From: Cellulosimicrobium funkei
Lineage (GTDB): Bacteria; Actinomycetota; Actinomycetes; Actinomycetales; Cellulomonadaceae
Assembly (NCBI RefSeq): GCF_001019615.1
Contig: NZ_JNBQ01000005.1
Coordinates: 62,001-126,000, forward strand
Length of the DNA stretch: 64,000 nt
Reading direction: 5' to 3'
The notes below the pieces were generated by a model. It was not told the DNA's origin. It ran no database searches and saw nothing but the letters and a program-made list of their open reading frames with translations. Made by a program: the position numbers and the translations under genes. Positions 53,237-63,658 of the stretch are shown here, in pieces (position 1 is the stretch's first letter; every line of letters starts with the position of its first letter).

Positions 53237-53916
53237 CCGATGCCGGGGCTCGTGATGAGGTGGCGGGGCGCCGCGGGGTCGTCCTCGAGCTTGCGGCGGA
53301 GCTGCGCGAGGTAGACCCGCAGGTAGTGGGTGTCGCGCGTGGCGGTCGGCCCCCACACCTCGCGCAGCAGGTGCTCGCGCTCGACGACGCGGCCCCGCTG
53401 CGCGACGAGGATCTCGAGGAGCGCCCACTCCGTGGGGCTCAGCCGCACCTCGGCGCCGCGCCGCAGGAGGCGGCGTCGGGCGAGGTCGATGTGCAGGTCG
53501 CCCGCCTCGACGACCGCGGACCCGTCGCGCGCGGAGCCGGCCGAGCGCCGGACGGCGGCACGCAGCCGCGCCATGAGCTCGGGCATCGCGAACGGCTTGG
53601 TGACGTAGTCGTCGGCGCCGGCGTCGAGCGCGTCCACCTTGTCGTCACCGAGGTGGCGCGCGGAGAGCACGACGATCGGCACCGTGCTCCAGGCCCGCAC
53701 GGCCCGGATGACGTCGAACCCGCTGAGGTCCGGCAGGCCGAGGTCGAGCAGGATGACGTCGGGGGTGTCGGTCGCGACGAGGTCGATGCCGGCCCCGCCC
53801 GACGTGGCGGTGCTGACCTTCCAGCCGTGGGTGCGCAGCGTGATGGCGATCGCGCGCAGCAGGCCGGGGTCGTCGTCGACGACGAGGACGTGGTGGGTCG
53901 CCGGGTCGTCGCTCAC
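53218..53916 (-). CDS. kdpE: Response regulator KdpE
   Basis: A 232-residue OmpR-class response regulator: receiver domain with the acidic pair VVDDDPGLL, phosphoacceptor Asp in VILLDLGLPDLSG and switch Lys in VTKPFAMPEL; C-terminal winged helix (LSPTEWALLEILVAQRGRVVEREHLLREVWG). It activates kdp transcription under potassium limitation. GTG overlaps the kdpD stop (GTGA). The 3' end overlaps the convergent TetR-like gene. Confidence 0.95.
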   Translation of the reverse strand: MSDDPATHHVLVVDDDPGLLRAIAITLRTHGWKVSTATSGGAGIDLVATDTPDVILLDLGLPDLSGFDVIRAVRAWSTVPIVVLSARHLGDDKVDALDAGADDYVTKPFAMPELMARLRAAVRRSAGSARDGSAVVEAGDLHIDLARRRLLRRGAEVRLSPTEWALLEILVAQRGRVVEREHLLREVWGPTATRDTHYLRVYLAQLRRKLEDDPAAPRHLITSPGIGYRFEE

Positions 53917-56540
53917 GCGCGCTCCTCCCGCTCGGTGCGTGCCACCGGCTCGCGCGGCGGCGCGACGGGGACGGTCAGGACCATGGTGAGGCCTCCGCCC
54001 GGGGTGTCCTCGGGGACGAGGGTCGCGCCGACGGCGCGGGAGAACCCCCGCGCGACGGCGAGCCCCAGCCCCACGCCGTGCCCGCCGGCGTCCCCGAGCC
54101 GCTGGAAGGACTCGAACATCCGCTCCTTGGCGTCGTCGGGCACGCCCGGCCCGAGGTCGACGACCCGCACCTCGACGATGCCGCCCGAGGCGGACGCCCG
54201 GACGCGGACGGGCTCCGCCGGGGGCGCGAACCGCACGGCGTTGGCGACGACGTTCGCGACGACGCGCTCGAGGAGGCCGGGGTCGGTGCGCACGAGGGGC
54301 AGGTCCTCGGGCACGTCGAGCGCGACGCGCGGGCCGTGCGGCTCGACGGCGACCGGGACGATCTCCTCGAGCGACACGTCCCGCAGGACCGGGGCGACGG
54401 ACCCCGTCTGGAGGCGCGAGAGGTCGAGCAGGTTGTCGATGAGCTGCTCCAGCCGCTCGGTCTCCGACGCGGCGGTCTCGACGAGTGCCGTCCGGTCCTG
54501 GGGCTCCAGGACCGCGCCGGGCGAGCGCAGCCCGTCGACGGCCGCGCGGATCGCCGCGAGCGGGGTGCGCAGGTCGTGGGAGACGGCCGCGAGCAGGGCG
54601 GTGCGGGTCGCGTCCGCCTCGGCGAGGACGGCCGCGTGCGCGGCCTCCTCGCGCAGCCGCCGGTACTCGAGCACGATGCCGGCCTGCGCGCCGAACGCCT
54701 CGAGCACCTGGCGGTCGCCCGCGGGCAGCGGACGGCCGTCGAGCACGAGCCGGAGGTCGTCGTCGACGCTCACCACGGTCCGGGTCTCCTCACCGTGTCC
54801 GTGGCCGCGCCGGGCGCGACCGACCGGGCTCGTGGTGTCCGTGCTCGCGGTGCCCGGGATCCCGGTGTCGACGGCGCGGTCCGCGACCGCGACGGTCGAC
54901 CACGCCTGGGCCCGCCCGTCCGTGCGCGCCCGCTCCTCCAGCGCGACGCGGCGGAGCTGGAAGGTCTGGGCGAGGCGCGCGACGACGGCCTCGGCCGTGT
55001 CCTCGCCGGACAGGACGGACCGGGAGAGGGCGGCGAGCGTCGACGCCTCGGCGCGCGCCCGGTACGCCTGCACGGTGCGCCGCGCGGAGAGGTCGACGAC
55101 CGACGCGACGGCGGCCGCGACGAGGACGAACACGAGGAGTGCGAGCAGGTTCTCCGGGTCGGCGACGGTGAGCAGGCCCGTGGGCGGCGTGAAGAACCAG
55201 TTGAGGCACAGGAAGGACACGACGGCGCACGCCAGCGCGGGCCACATGCCCCCGACGAGCGCGACGCCGACCGACAGCGCGAGGAAGAGCATGACCTGCG
55301 TCGGGAGACCGACCGCCTCCCGGCCGGCGTCGAGCAGGGCGGTGAGACCCATCGGGCCGGCGACGGCGAGGACGAAACCCGCGACGCGCCGTCGGGCGGA
55401 CAACGGGCTCCAGCCCCGACGGGCGACCCTCCCGGACCGCGCGCGCTCGTGGGTGACGAGGTGCACGTCGAGCGAGCCCGAGAGCCGGGCGATCTCCGCG
55501 CTCGTCGAGCCGAGGAACGCCTCGCGCCATCGCGAGCGCCGTGAGACGCCGACGACGACCATCGTCGCGTTGGCGCCGTGCGCGAAGTCGACGACCGCCG
55601 ACGCGACGTCCTCCCCGACGACCGTGTGGAAGGTGCCGCCGAGCGACTCGACGAGCGCGCGGTCGGCCGCGATCGCCGCGGGCGACGCCGTGGGCAACCC
55701 GTCGGTCGCGAGCACGTGCACGGCGAGCAGCTCCGACCCGGCCGCCCGCTCGGCGATGCGGGCGCCGCGCCGCAGCAGCGTCGCGCTCTCCGGCCCACCG
55801 GTGACGGCGACGACGACGCGCTCGCGCGCGGGCCAGGTCCCCGAGATCGCGTGGTCGGCGCGGTAGCGCGTGAGGGCGTCGTCGACCCGGTCCGCGAGCC
55901 ACAGGAGCGCGAGCTCGCGCAGCGCCGTGAGGTTGCCCTCGCGGAAGTAGGCGGAGAGGGACGCGTCGATCTGCTCGGCCCGGTAGACGTTGCCGTGCGC
56001 GAGCCGTCGGCGCAGCGCCTGGGGAGAGAGGTCGACGAGCTGGATCTGGTCGGCCTCGCGCACCACGTGGTCGGGGACGGTCTCGCGCTGGCGGACGCCC
56101 GTGATCGCCTCGACGTCCTCGGTGAGCGACTCCAGGTGCTGCACGTTCACCGTCGTCACGACGTCGATCCCGGCGTCGAGGAGGTCGTGCACGTCCTGCC
56201 ACCGCTTGGCGTGGCGCGAGCCGGGCGCGTTCGTGTGCGCGAGCTCGTCCACGAGCGCGACGTCCGGGCCGCGCGCGACCACGGCGTCGACGTCGAGCTC
56301 GGTGAGCTCGACGCCCCGGTGCCCGACGGCGCGGCGCGGCACCACCTCGAGGTCGCCGATCTTCGCCGCCGTGGCCGGGCGCCCGTGCGTCTCGACGAGG
56401 CCCACCACGACGTCGGTCCCGCGGGCCTGGCGGCGCACCGCCTCGTCGAGCATGGCGAAGGTCTTGCCGACGCCCGGCGCGGCGCCGAGGTAGACCGTCA
56501 GCCTCCCCCGGCGCCGCCCGTCAGGCGTGTCGGCACTCAT
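53913..56540 (-). CDS. kdpD: Sensor histidine kinase KdpD
   Basis: An 875-residue KdpD. The N-terminal KdpD domain has Walker A GAAPGVGKT and VDELAHTNAPGSRHAKRWQDV (about 1-215), then a USP-like domain (about 235-365), four transmembrane helices in the DUF4118 region (about 390-490), a GAF domain (about 510-640), then HisKA with the H-box AVSHDLRTPLAAIR and HATPase (NVVANAVRFAPP, DLGPGVPDD, GVGLGLAVARGF). It senses potassium supply and turgor and phosphorylates KdpE. It lies 24 bases after kdpC. Confidence 0.96.
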   Translation of the reverse strand: MSADTPDGRRRGRLTVYLGAAPGVGKTFAMLDEAVRRQARGTDVVVGLVETHGRPATAAKIGDLEVVPRRAVGHRGVELTELDVDAVVARGPDVALVDELAHTNAPGSRHAKRWQDVHDLLDAGIDVVTTVNVQHLESLTEDVEAITGVRQRETVPDHVVREADQIQLVDLSPQALRRRLAHGNVYRAEQIDASLSAYFREGNLTALRELALLWLADRVDDALTRYRADHAISGTWPARERVVVAVTGGPESATLLRRGARIAERAAGSELLAVHVLATDGLPTASPAAIAADRALVESLGGTFHTVVGEDVASAVVDFAHGANATMVVVGVSRRSRWREAFLGSTSAEIARLSGSLDVHLVTHERARSGRVARRGWSPLSARRRVAGFVLAVAGPMGLTALLDAGREAVGLPTQVMLFLALSVGVALVGGMWPALACAVVSFLCLNWFFTPPTGLLTVADPENLLALLVFVLVAAAVASVVDLSARRTVQAYRARAEASTLAALSRSVLSGEDTAEAVVARLAQTFQLRRVALEERARTDGRAQAWSTVAVADRAVDTGIPGTASTDTTSPVGRARRGHGHGEETRTVVSVDDDLRLVLDGRPLPAGDRQVLEAFGAQAGIVLEYRRLREEAAHAAVLAEADATRTALLAAVSHDLRTPLAAIRAAVDGLRSPGAVLEPQDRTALVETAASETERLEQLIDNLLDLSRLQTGSVAPVLRDVSLEEIVPVAVEPHGPRVALDVPEDLPLVRTDPGLLERVVANVVANAVRFAPPAEPVRVRASASGGIVEVRVVDLGPGVPDDAKERMFESFQRLGDAGGHGVGLGLAVARGFSRAVGATLVPEDTPGGGLTMVLTVPVAPPREPVARTEREERA

Positions 56541-56564
56541 GTGCGCAGTCCATCACGCCGCACG

Positions 56565-57272
56565 TCAGGACGCGTCCGAGCCGGTGGGCGCGAGGCTCTC
56601 GAGCGCGAGGTTGAGCGCGAGCACGTTCACGCGCGGGTCGCCCAGCACGCCGGCCACGCGCCCGGCCGCGGCGTCGTCGACCAGCGCGCGCACCGCCGCG
56701 GGGTCGAGCCCGCGCGCCGCGGCGACGCGCTCGACCTGCTGGTCCGCGTAGGCGGGCGACACGTGCGGGTCGAGGCCCGAGGCCGACGCCGTCACGGCGT
56801 CCGGCGGGACGCTCGCCGGGTCGACGCCGTCCTCCGCGGCGACGGCCGCCCGGCGCGCCTCGATCGCGGCGACCAGGTCGGGGTTGTTCGGCCCCAGGTT
56901 CGACCCCGCGGACGCGAGGGTGTCGTAGCCGTCCCCGGCCGCGGACGGGCGGCCGTGGAACCACTCGGGCGCCGTCCCCGGCTCGCCGAACGCCTGGCCG
57001 ACGAGGGCGGACCCGACGACCGGGGCGCCGTCGGCCCCCGTGTCGTCGACCGACGAGGCCCGCGTCCCGTCCGCGCGGACGAGCGAGCCGTTCGCCTGCC
57101 ACCCGAAGGCGGCCTGGCCGACCCCCGTCACCGCGAGCGGGTACAGCCCGCCGAGCAGGACGGTCATGAGGAGCAGGACGCGCAGCCCCGCCCACGACTG
57201 GCGGACGAAGGAGACGGCGCCGCCGGCGGTCGACGGACGGGCGCCGGACGGGACCTGCGAGGAGGTGGGCAC
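56565..57272 (-). CDS. kdpC: Potassium-transporting ATPase subunit KdpC
   Basis: A 235-residue KdpC: one N-terminal helix (LRVLLLMTVLLGGLYPLAVTGVGQ) and the periplasmic domain with SNLGPNNPDL, SASGLDPHVSPAYA and NVLALNLAL. It stabilises the KdpFABC complex. GTG at 57272 with AAAGGAA upstream. The N-tail of 20 residues and the alanine-rich middle are longer than in E. coli (about 190 residues). Confidence 0.95.
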   Translation of the reverse strand: MPTSSQVPSGARPSTAGGAVSFVRQSWAGLRVLLLMTVLLGGLYPLAVTGVGQAAFGWQANGSLVRADGTRASSVDDTGADGAPVVGSALVGQAFGEPGTAPEWFHGRPSAAGDGYDTLASAGSNLGPNNPDLVAAIEARRAAVAAEDGVDPASVPPDAVTASASGLDPHVSPAYADQQVERVAAARGLDPAAVRALVDDAAAGRVAGVLGDPRVNVLALNLALESLAPTGSDAS

Positions 57273-57295
57273 GGGAGTTCCTTTCGGCACCGGGC

Positions 57296-59494
57296 TCAGA
57301 AGCCCGGGAGGAGGGAGACGAGGAGGTCGACGAGCTTGATCCCGACGAACGGCGCCACGAGGCCGCCGAGCCCGTAGACCAGGAGGTTGCGCCGGAGCAG
57401 CGCCGACGCGGATGCCGGGCGGTACCGCACCCCGCGCAGCGCCAGCGGGACGAGCACCACGATGATCAGCGCGTTGAAGATCACCGCGGAGAGGATCGCG
57501 GACTGGGGGCTCGACAGGCGCATGACGTTGAGCACCTCGAGCGCGGGGAACGCGCCCAGGAACATCGCGGGCAGGATCGCGAAGTACTTGGCGACGTCGT
57601 TCGCGACGGAGAACGTGGTCAGCGCGCCGCGCGTGATGAGGAGCTGCTTGCCGATCTCGACGATCTCCAGGAGCTTCGTGGGGTTCGAGTCGAGGTCGAC
57701 CATGTTGCCCGCCTCCTTCGCGGCCGTCGTCCCCGTGTTCATCGCGACGCCGACGTCGGACTGGGCGAGCGCGGGCGCGTCGTTCGTGCCGTCGCCGGCC
57801 ATCGCGACGAGGCGCCCGCCCTCCTGCTCGCGCCGGATGAGCGCGAGCTTGTCCTCGGGCGTGGCCTCGGCGAGCACGTCGTCCACGCCCGCCTCGGCCG
57901 CGATGGCCCGCGCGGTGATCGCGTTGTCGCCCGTGACCATGACGCTGCGGATGCCCATCGCGCGGAGCTGGTCGAACCGCTCGCGCAGCCCGTCCTTGAC
58001 GACGTCCTTGAGCCGGACGACGCCGAGCACCCGCGCCGGGCCGTCGCCCACCTGCTCGGCGACCACCAGCGGCGTGCCGCCCTGCCCGCTGACCGTCTCG
58101 ACGTGCGCCGCGAGCTCGTCCGTCTCCGGGCCCGTCACGCTCCCGCCCGTGGAGTGCACCCAGCGCTGGACCGCGGAGCCCGCGCCCTTGCGCACGCGCC
58201 GCACGCCGCCGTCGGGCAGCGGCAGGTCCACGCCGGACATCCGGGTCTGCGCCGTGAACGGGATGAACTCCGCGCCGTCGGTCTCGCGCACCAGGTCCGC
58301 CGCCGGACGCCCGTCCGTCGACGTCACGAGGTCGACGATGCTGCGCCCCTCCGGCGTCTCGTCGGACAGGGAGGCCAGGCGCGCCGCGTCGGCGAGCTCG
58401 CCCGCGCCCACACGGCCGACGGGCAGCACCTCGGTCGCGAACCGGTTGCCGTGCGTGATCGTGCCGGTCTTGTCGAGCAGCAGCACGTCGACGTCGCCCG
58501 CCGCCTCGACCGCGCGCCCGGACATCGCGAGCACGTTGCGCCGGACCAGGCGGTCCATGCCCGCGATGCCGATCGCGGACAGCAGCGCGCCGATCGTCGT
58601 CGGGATGAGGCACACGAGGAGGGCGACGAGCACCACGAGCGACTGCCGCGCCCCCGAGTACACGGCGAACGGCTGGAGCGTCGCGACGGCGAGGACGAAC
58701 ACGGTCGTCAGCGACGTGAGCAGCACGTTGAGCGCGATCTCGTTCGGGGTGCGCTGGCGCTCGCTGCCCTCGACGAGCGCGATCATCCGGTCGACGAACG
58801 TCTGGCCGGCCGGCGCCGTGATCCGCACGACGATGCGGTCGGACAGGACGACCGTCCCGCCCGTCACGGCCGAGCGGTCGCCGCCCGACTCACGGATCAC
58901 CGGGGCGGACTCGCCCGTGATCGCCGACTCGTCGACCGACGCGACGCCCTCGATCACGTCGCCGTCGCCCGGGATCGTCTCCCCCGCGACGACCACGACG
59001 ACGTCGCCCACCCGCAGGCTCGACGACGGCACGTCGACCGTCGGCAGCAGGTGCAGGCTCGACCCGGCCGCGAGCGTGTCCGCCGGCGCGTCCACGCGGC
59101 GCGCCGTCGTGCTGCGCTGCGTCGCGCGCAGGCTCGACGCCTGCGCCTTGCCCCGCGACTCCGCGACGGACTCGGCGAGCGTCGCGAACAGGACCGTCGC
59201 CCACAGCCACGCCGCGACGAGGACCGAGAACAGGTCCGGGTCCAGCGCGGCGAGCACCGTCGTCGCGGCCGCGCCGAGCTCCACGACGAACAGCACCGGC
59301 GACCGGTACAGCACCCGCGGGTCGAGCTTGCGCACCGCGGCGGGCAGCGCCGCGCCCACCTGTGCGAGAGACAGCGCCCGCGGGGCACGACGCCCGCCGC
59401 CGGGACGGTCGCCGTGCGGGCCGCCGTCGGGCGCACCCGCGGGGGACGCCGGGGTGCCGGGCAGCTGAGGGACGGAAGCGAGCGGCGTGCTCAT
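57296..59494 (-). CDS. kdpB: Potassium-transporting P-type ATPase subunit KdpB
   Basis: A 732-residue catalytic subunit: TGES actuator motif ([10 protein letters not shown]), transmembrane GxxxP-type region [22 protein letters not shown], phosphorylation motif [13 protein letters not shown], and hinge [19 protein letters not shown]. It hydrolyses ATP to drive potassium through KdpA. A Pro/Gly-rich N-terminal tail of about 40 residues is extra. ATG overlaps the kdpA stop (ATGA). Confidence 0.97.
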   Translation of the reverse strand: MSTPLASVPQLPGTPASPAGAPDGGPHGDRPGGGRRAPRALSLAQVGAALPAAVRKLDPRVLYRSPVLFVVELGAAATTVLAALDPDLFSVLVAAWLWATVLFATLAESVAESRGKAQASSLRATQRSTTARRVDAPADTLAAGSSLHLLPTVDVPSSSLRVGDVVVVVAGETIPGDGDVIEGVASVDESAITGESAPVIRESGGDRSAVTGGTVVLSDRIVVRITAPAGQTFVDRMIALVEGSERQRTPNEIALNVLLTSLTTVFVLAVATLQPFAVYSGARQSLVVLVALLVCLIPTTIGALLSAIGIAGMDRLVRRNVLAMSGRAVEAAGDVDVLLLDKTGTITHGNRFATEVLPVGRVGAGELADAARLASLSDETPEGRSIVDLVTSTDGRPAADLVRETDGAEFIPFTAQTRMSGVDLPLPDGGVRRVRKGAGSAVQRWVHSTGGSVTGPETDELAAHVETVSGQGGTPLVVAEQVGDGPARVLGVVRLKDVVKDGLRERFDQLRAMGIRSVMVTGDNAITARAIAAEAGVDDVLAEATPEDKLALIRREQEGGRLVAMAGDGTNDAPALAQSDVGVAMNTGTTAAKEAGNMVDLDSNPTKLLEIVEIGKQLLITRGALTTFSVANDVAKYFAILPAMFLGAFPALEVLNVMRLSSPQSAILSAVIFNALIIVVLVPLALRGVRYRPASASALLRRNLLVYGLGGLVAPFVGIKLVDLLVSLLPGF

Positions 59495-61182
59495 GACAGG
59501 GACTCCACGACAGGACCGAGGGACAGGACGGGGACGAACGTGAGGCCGACGACGACGAGCGCGACCGTGCCGAGCAGGCCGACGAACAGCGGCTGGTGGG
59601 TCGGCAGCGTGCCGGCGGACGGCGGGACCGACCGCTGGGAGGCGAGGCGCCCCGCGAGGGCGAGGACGAGCGCGATGGGGACGAAGCGGCCGACGAGCAT
59701 CGCGAGCCCGAGCAGCGTGTTGTAGTACGGCGTCCCGGCCGACAGCCCGGCGAACGCGGAGCCGTTGTTGTTCCCGGCCGACGCGAACGCGTACAGCACC
59801 TCGGTGAGCCCGTGCGGGCCACCCTCCTGCTGCCCGGCGAGCCCATCGGGCAGGACCACGGACAGCGCCGTGCCGGCGAGCACGACCGCCGGGGTCGTCA
59901 GGACGTACAGCGCGACGAGCGTGATCTCCTGGCGCCCGATCTTCTTCCCCAGGTACTCGGGCGTGCGGCCCACCATGAGTCCCGCGACGAACACCGCGAC
60001 GACGGCGACCACGAGCATCCCGTAGAGCCCCGCGCCCACGCCGCCGGGGGCGATCTCGCCGAGCAGCATCGAGAAGAGCACCACTCCTCCGCCGGGCGCG
60101 GTGAGCGAGTCGTGCATCGCGTTGACCGCGCCGGTCGACGTGCCGGTCGTCGCGGTCGCGAACAGGGCGCTCGCGGCGAGACCGAACCGGGTCTCCTTGC
60201 CCTCCAGCGCGGCGCCCGCGGCCTGGGGCGCGGCACCCGGCCCGGCGAGCTCCGCCCACGTGGTCAGCGCGAGCGCGACGGCGAACAGCCCGGCCATCGC
60301 GCCGAGGACGGCCCAGCCCTGACGGCGGTCGCCGACCAGGAGGCCGAACGTGCGCGGGAGGGTGAACGGGATCAGCAGGATGAGGAAGATCTCGAAGACG
60401 TTCGTGAACGGGTTCGGGTTCTCCAGGGGGTGCGCCGAGTTCGCGTTGAAGAACCCGCCGCCGTTGGTCCCGAGCTCCTTGATGGCCTCCTGGGAGGCGA
60501 CGGGACCGCCGAGGACGTGCTGCGTCCCGCCGGCGAGCGTCTCGACCGCGGTGTGCGGGCCGAGGTTCTGGATCACGCCGTTCGCCACGAGCACGACCGC
60601 CGCGACGAACGCGATCGGGAGCAGGATCCGGACCACGGACCGCGTGAGGTCGGTCCAGAAGTTCCCGATCCGCGCGTCGGTCCCGGAGCGCGCGAACCCG
60701 CGCACGAGCGCGATCGCGACCGACATCCCGACGGCGGCCGAGACGAAGTTCTGCACGGCCAGCCCTGCCATCTGGAGGAGGTGGCCCGCCGCGGCCTCGC
60801 CCGAGTACCACTGCCAGTTCGTGTTCGTCACGAACGAGACCGCCGTGTTCCAGGCACCCGCGGGGTCCAGCCCCGTGAACCCGAGGTTCATCGGCAGGTG
60901 GTCCTGGAGGCGGCCCAGGGCGTAGAGGAGGAGGACCGAGGCGAGCGAGAAGCCCAGCAGCGAGAAGAGGTAGGTGCTCCAGCGCTGCTCCGCGTCGGGG
61001 TCCACGCGCGCGAGCCGGTAGCCGGCGCGCTCCACCCGCAGGTGGCGCGACGAGGTGTACACGCGCGCCATGTACGCGCCGAGCGGCGCGTGCACCGCCG
61101 CGAGCGCCGCGACGAGGAGCGCGACCTGACCGACGGCCGCCCACACGACCGCCGCGTCGACCGTCGTCGGCACGGCGCTCAC
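59491..61182 (-). CDS. kdpA: Potassium-transporting ATPase potassium-binding subunit KdpA
   Basis: A 563-residue channel-like subunit related to potassium channels. Its selectivity-filter segments include [28 protein letters not shown] and [13 protein letters not shown]. The GTG at 61182 overlaps the kdpF stop codon (GTGA). Ten helices are expected, and the hydrophobic pattern agrees. Confidence 0.97.
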   Translation of the reverse strand: MSAVPTTVDAAVVWAAVGQVALLVAALAAVHAPLGAYMARVYTSSRHLRVERAGYRLARVDPDAEQRWSTYLFSLLGFSLASVLLLYALGRLQDHLPMNLGFTGLDPAGAWNTAVSFVTNTNWQWYSGEAAAGHLLQMAGLAVQNFVSAAVGMSVAIALVRGFARSGTDARIGNFWTDLTRSVVRILLPIAFVAAVVLVANGVIQNLGPHTAVETLAGGTQHVLGGPVASQEAIKELGTNGGGFFNANSAHPLENPNPFTNVFEIFLILLIPFTLPRTFGLLVGDRRQGWAVLGAMAGLFAVALALTTWAELAGPGAAPQAAGAALEGKETRFGLAASALFATATTGTSTGAVNAMHDSLTAPGGGVVLFSMLLGEIAPGGVGAGLYGMLVVAVVAVFVAGLMVGRTPEYLGKKIGRQEITLVALYVLTTPAVVLAGTALSVVLPDGLAGQQEGGPHGLTEVLYAFASAGNNNGSAFAGLSAGTPYYNTLLGLAMLVGRFVPIALVLALAGRLASQRSVPPSAGTLPTHQPLFVGLLGTVALVVVGLTFVPVLSLGPVVESLS

Positions 61183-61268
61183 CGGGCCCGGTCGCTGCGG
61201 AGCAGCGCGACGAAGAGGTAGCCCAGCACGGCGACGACGGCACCGAGCGCGATCCAGTCGAGGACCAT
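61179..61268 (-). CDS. kdpF: KdpF, small membrane subunit of the Kdp ATPase
   Basis: A 29-residue peptide, [18 protein letters not shown] and on to a basic C-terminus (RSDRAR): a single transmembrane helix, the same length as E. coli KdpF. GGAGGTG lies 8 bases upstream. Start and stop overlap the flanking genes (TGATG and GTGA), so it is translated in one relay. Too short for most gene callers. Confidence 0.85.
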   Translation of the reverse strand: MVLDWIALGAVVAVLGYLFVALLRSDRAR

Positions 61269-61363
61269 CACCGGGCACCTCCGGAGGAGCCGTGACGACG
61301 CGCGACGAGCGCGACCGTCGCGAAGAACGCGACGGTGAGGAGGAGGAAGGCCAGGTCGGCCAT
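61268..61363 (-). CDS. KdpF-like micro-protein heading the kdp operon
   Basis: A 31-residue peptide ([20 protein letters not shown] then a basic tail [10 protein letters not shown]). It is a single transmembrane helix resembling KdpF in size and topology. Its TGA shares an A with the kdpF ATG. It is the first gene of the kdp operon; a role as a second small subunit is inference. Confidence 0.7.
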   Translation of the reverse strand: MADLAFLLLTVAFFATVALVARRHGSSGGAR

Positions 61364-61445
61364 GGTGGGAACGCCTTCTCGACGAGGGTCGGCGAGCGCC
61401 CGCGGCGGGGCGTGGTGCCGGCGTCCGGAACCCGGGCGCACTGCC

Positions 61446-61518
61446 GTTCTACGCCCGGCGGGAGGGCTCCGGACGGGGCTCTGACGGAACCTTGACGCCC
61501 TCTGCCGGAACCTTGACG
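61446..61518 (-). promoter_or_regulatory. Candidate kdp promoter with KdpE direct repeats
   Basis: Two direct copies of CGGAACCTTGACG (61485-61497 and 61506-61518; minus strand CGTCAAGGTTCCG) spaced 21 bases apart, two helical turns. On the minus strand they precede a TAGAAC -10 box (61451-61446) with a poor -35, as for an OmpR-class activator site. The first kdp gene starts 83 bases downstream. Confidence 0.6.
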
Positions 61519-61562
61519 GGACGCGTCCCCGACGGGCGGCGCCCGGCTGGCACGATGGCGCC

Positions 61563-62528
61563 ATGCTGAGTGTGCGGGTCACCGCGGGGCACGACCTCGT
61601 CGAACGTCTGCGTCCCGTCCTCGACGCCGACCCGACCGTGTGCGACCTGGCCGTCGTGCCCGGCGCGGCGCTCGACGGCCGGGGCGACGTCCTGTGGTTC
61701 GAGATGGCGCGGGAGAACGCGAACAACGTCATGCGGACCCTCCGGCACGCGGGCGTCCCGGCCGACGGGAGCATCGTCGTCACGGAGCCGGTGACGGTCG
61801 TGGCGGACGCCGCGGTCGCGGCCGAGGAGGCGGCGCCGGGCCACCCCGCCGACGGGGTCCTGTGGGCGCAGCTCGCGGACACGTCGCGCGAGGACTCCCG
61901 CCCCTCCGCCACGTTCTTCGTGTTCCTCCTCCTCGCGACGCTCATCGCCGGGATCGGGCGGCTGCTGGACCAGCCCATCCTCATCATCGGGGCCATGGTG
62001 GTCGGGCCGGAGTTCGCCCCCATCGCGGCCATCTGCTACGCGGTCGTGCGGCGACGGCGCGGGATCGCGGGGTCGGCACTGGCGACGCTCCTCGGCGGGT
62101 TCGCGGGCTGCGCCGCGGTCGCCTGGGCCGTGTGGAGCCTCGCCTACGCGGCCGGTCTCATCACCTACGAGCAGGCGACGACCGGACCGCAGACCGAGTT
62201 CATCGTGTCGCCCGACGCCTGGTCGTTCGTCATCGCGCTCCTCGCGGGCGTCGCGGGTGTGCTCTCCCTCACCACCTCCAAGTCGGCTGCTCTCGTCGGC
62301 GTCTTCATCTCCATCACGACCGTGCCCGCTGTCGGGGCCATCGGCCTGACGCTCGCCGTCGGGGCGTGGGACGAGGCGCTCGGCGCGGGCGTCCAGCTCC
62401 TCGTGAACGTCGCCGGGCTGCTCGCCGCCGGGGTCGTGACCCTGTTCGTCCAGCTCCACCTCGGACGCCGGCTCGGCCGGCGGCGACTGCTCAGGGCCCG
62501 ACCGGACGGGCCGCCCGACGCCGCCTGA
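61563..62528 (+). CDS. DUF389-family membrane protein
   Basis: A 321-residue protein. The N-terminal 115 residues form a ferredoxin-like soluble domain ([31 protein letters not shown]), and from about 118 there are six to seven helices with the DUF389 core ([39 protein letters not shown]). No transport substrate is known. CACGAT followed by 6 bases precedes the ATG, indicating leaderless expression. Divergent from kdp and sharing its regulatory region. Confidence 0.9.
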   Translation: MLSVRVTAGHDLVERLRPVLDADPTVCDLAVVPGAALDGRGDVLWFEMARENANNVMRTLRHAGVPADGSIVVTEPVTVVADAAVAAEEAAPGHPADGVLWAQLADTSREDSRPSATFFVFLLLATLIAGIGRLLDQPILIIGAMVVGPEFAPIAAICYAVVRRRRGIAGSALATLLGGFAGCAAVAWAVWSLAYAAGLITYEQATTGPQTEFIVSPDAWSFVIALLAGVAGVLSLTTSKSAALVGVFISITTVPAVGAIGLTLAVGAWDEALGAGVQLLVNVAGLLAAGVVTLFVQLHLGRRLGRRRLLRARPDGPPDAA

Positions 62529-62632
62529 CGCGGAGGACCCGGGTGCTCCACGTGGGGAGATCGTGACGACTGCGTGACCGGCACCGCGCCGACCCGGGCG
62601 AGGAGCGGGGTCCGGCCTCTAGGATGTGCCGC

Positions 62633-62929
62633 ATGATCTTCAAGGCCGTCGGCGACGGGCGCCCCTACCCGGACCACGGCCGGGTGACCGCGCGGGACTG
62701 GGCCGAGGTGCCCCCTCGTCAGGTGCGCCTCGACGAGCTCGTCACGACCAAGCGCACGCTCGACCTCGACGCGCTCCTCGCCGAGGACTCGACGTTCTTC
62801 GGCGACCTCTTCGCGCACGTCGTCGAGTACGAGGGGGTCCTCTACCTCGAGGACGGACTGCACCGCGCGGTCCGCGCCGCGCTCCAGCAGCGCGCCATCC
62901 TGCACGCCCGCGTCCTGACCGTGCGATGA
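62633..62929 (+). CDS. Small conserved actinobacterial protein, ParB-fold-like (often annotated VapB-type)
   Basis: A 98-residue soluble protein (MIFKAVGDGRPYPDHGRVTA, VRLDELVTTKRTLDLDALL, LYLEDGLHRAVRAALQQR). The DGLHRAxRA motif near the C-terminus resembles the ParB/sulfiredoxin-type DGxHR site. Homologues are widespread in actinobacteria, often labelled VapB-family antitoxin, but no VapC gene is adjacent, so that label is doubtful. ATG follows a TAGGAT box by 7 bases. It precedes the LytR_C gene by 25 bases. Confidence 0.78.
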   Translation: MIFKAVGDGRPYPDHGRVTARDWAEVPPRQVRLDELVTTKRTLDLDALLAEDSTFFGDLFAHVVEYEGVLYLEDGLHRAVRAALQQRAILHARVLTVR

Positions 62930-62954
62930 GCGCGGGGTCCGGTAGGTTTCTGGC

Positions 62955-63605
62955 GTGACCACCCGCCCCGACACCGCACGCGCCGAGCGTCGCCGACGCA
63001 TGCACGAGCGCCAGGCCGTCGTGTTCGGGCTCCTCATCGCCGCGCTCGCCGTCGTCGGGCTGGGTGCGCTGGCCGTCTACACGGGGGCGATCGACGCCCC
63101 GTTCGACCGGCCGCTGTCGTCGCCCGAGGCGGTCGACGACCTCGCGGACGTCAAGGTCCCCTGCCTGCCCGAGGGCACGCTCCCGGCGGCGGCGGCCGAC
63201 GTCCAGGTCAACGTCTACAACGCGTCCGGCAAGGACGCCCCCCTCGGGCGGCTGAACCAGGAACTGCTCACGTCCCGGGGCTTCACGGTGCTCACCACCG
63301 GTAACGCGCCGGACCTGGACGGCGACGGCAGCTCGGACGTCGTGGCGCAGACGCAGATCCACTTCGGCGTCACGGGGCTCGCGCAGGCGTACACGCTCGC
63401 GGCGCACTACGACAACCCGGGCCTGGTGCTCGACACGCGCGAAGCCTCCACCGTCGACCTCTACGTGGGGGCCGACTTCGAGGACGTCGTGGACCCCGAG
63501 CTCGTCGGCCTGTCCAGCGACGTGCCGCTCGAGAGCCGCGCCGGGTGCGTCGCGATCGAGGAGATCACCCCCCAGCCGCTGCCCGTGCCGCCCGCGGAGG
63601 GCTGA
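62955..63605 (+). CDS. LytR C-terminal-domain (LytR_C) protein
   Basis: A 216-residue protein: short basic N-terminus, one transmembrane helix at about 23-43 (VVFGLLIAALAVVGLGALAVY), then an extracytoplasmic LytR_C domain (VNVYNASGKDAPLGRLNQELLTSRGF, VTGLAQAYTLAAHY). It lacks the LCP catalytic domain that usually precedes LytR_C; stand-alone forms accompany cell-envelope functions. GTG at 62955 exactly 6 bases after TAGGTT. Confidence 0.88.
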   Translation: MTTRPDTARAERRRRMHERQAVVFGLLIAALAVVGLGALAVYTGAIDAPFDRPLSSPEAVDDLADVKVPCLPEGTLPAAAADVQVNVYNASGKDAPLGRLNQELLTSRGFTVLTTGNAPDLDGDGSSDVVAQTQIHFGVTGLAQAYTLAAHYDNPGLVLDTREASTVDLYVGADFEDVVDPELVGLSSDVPLESRAGCVAIEEITPQPLPVPPAEG

Positions 63606-63658
63606 GCACGTCCCTCGCCCGGCGCCCCGCCGAGCCTGACGACCGCCGAACGGTACCC

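Noticed and set aside
62633-62929. VapB antitoxin of a VapBC system
   Set aside because: No PIN-domain VapC gene next to it and no AbrB/RHH DNA-binding motif; the sequence looks ParB-fold-like.
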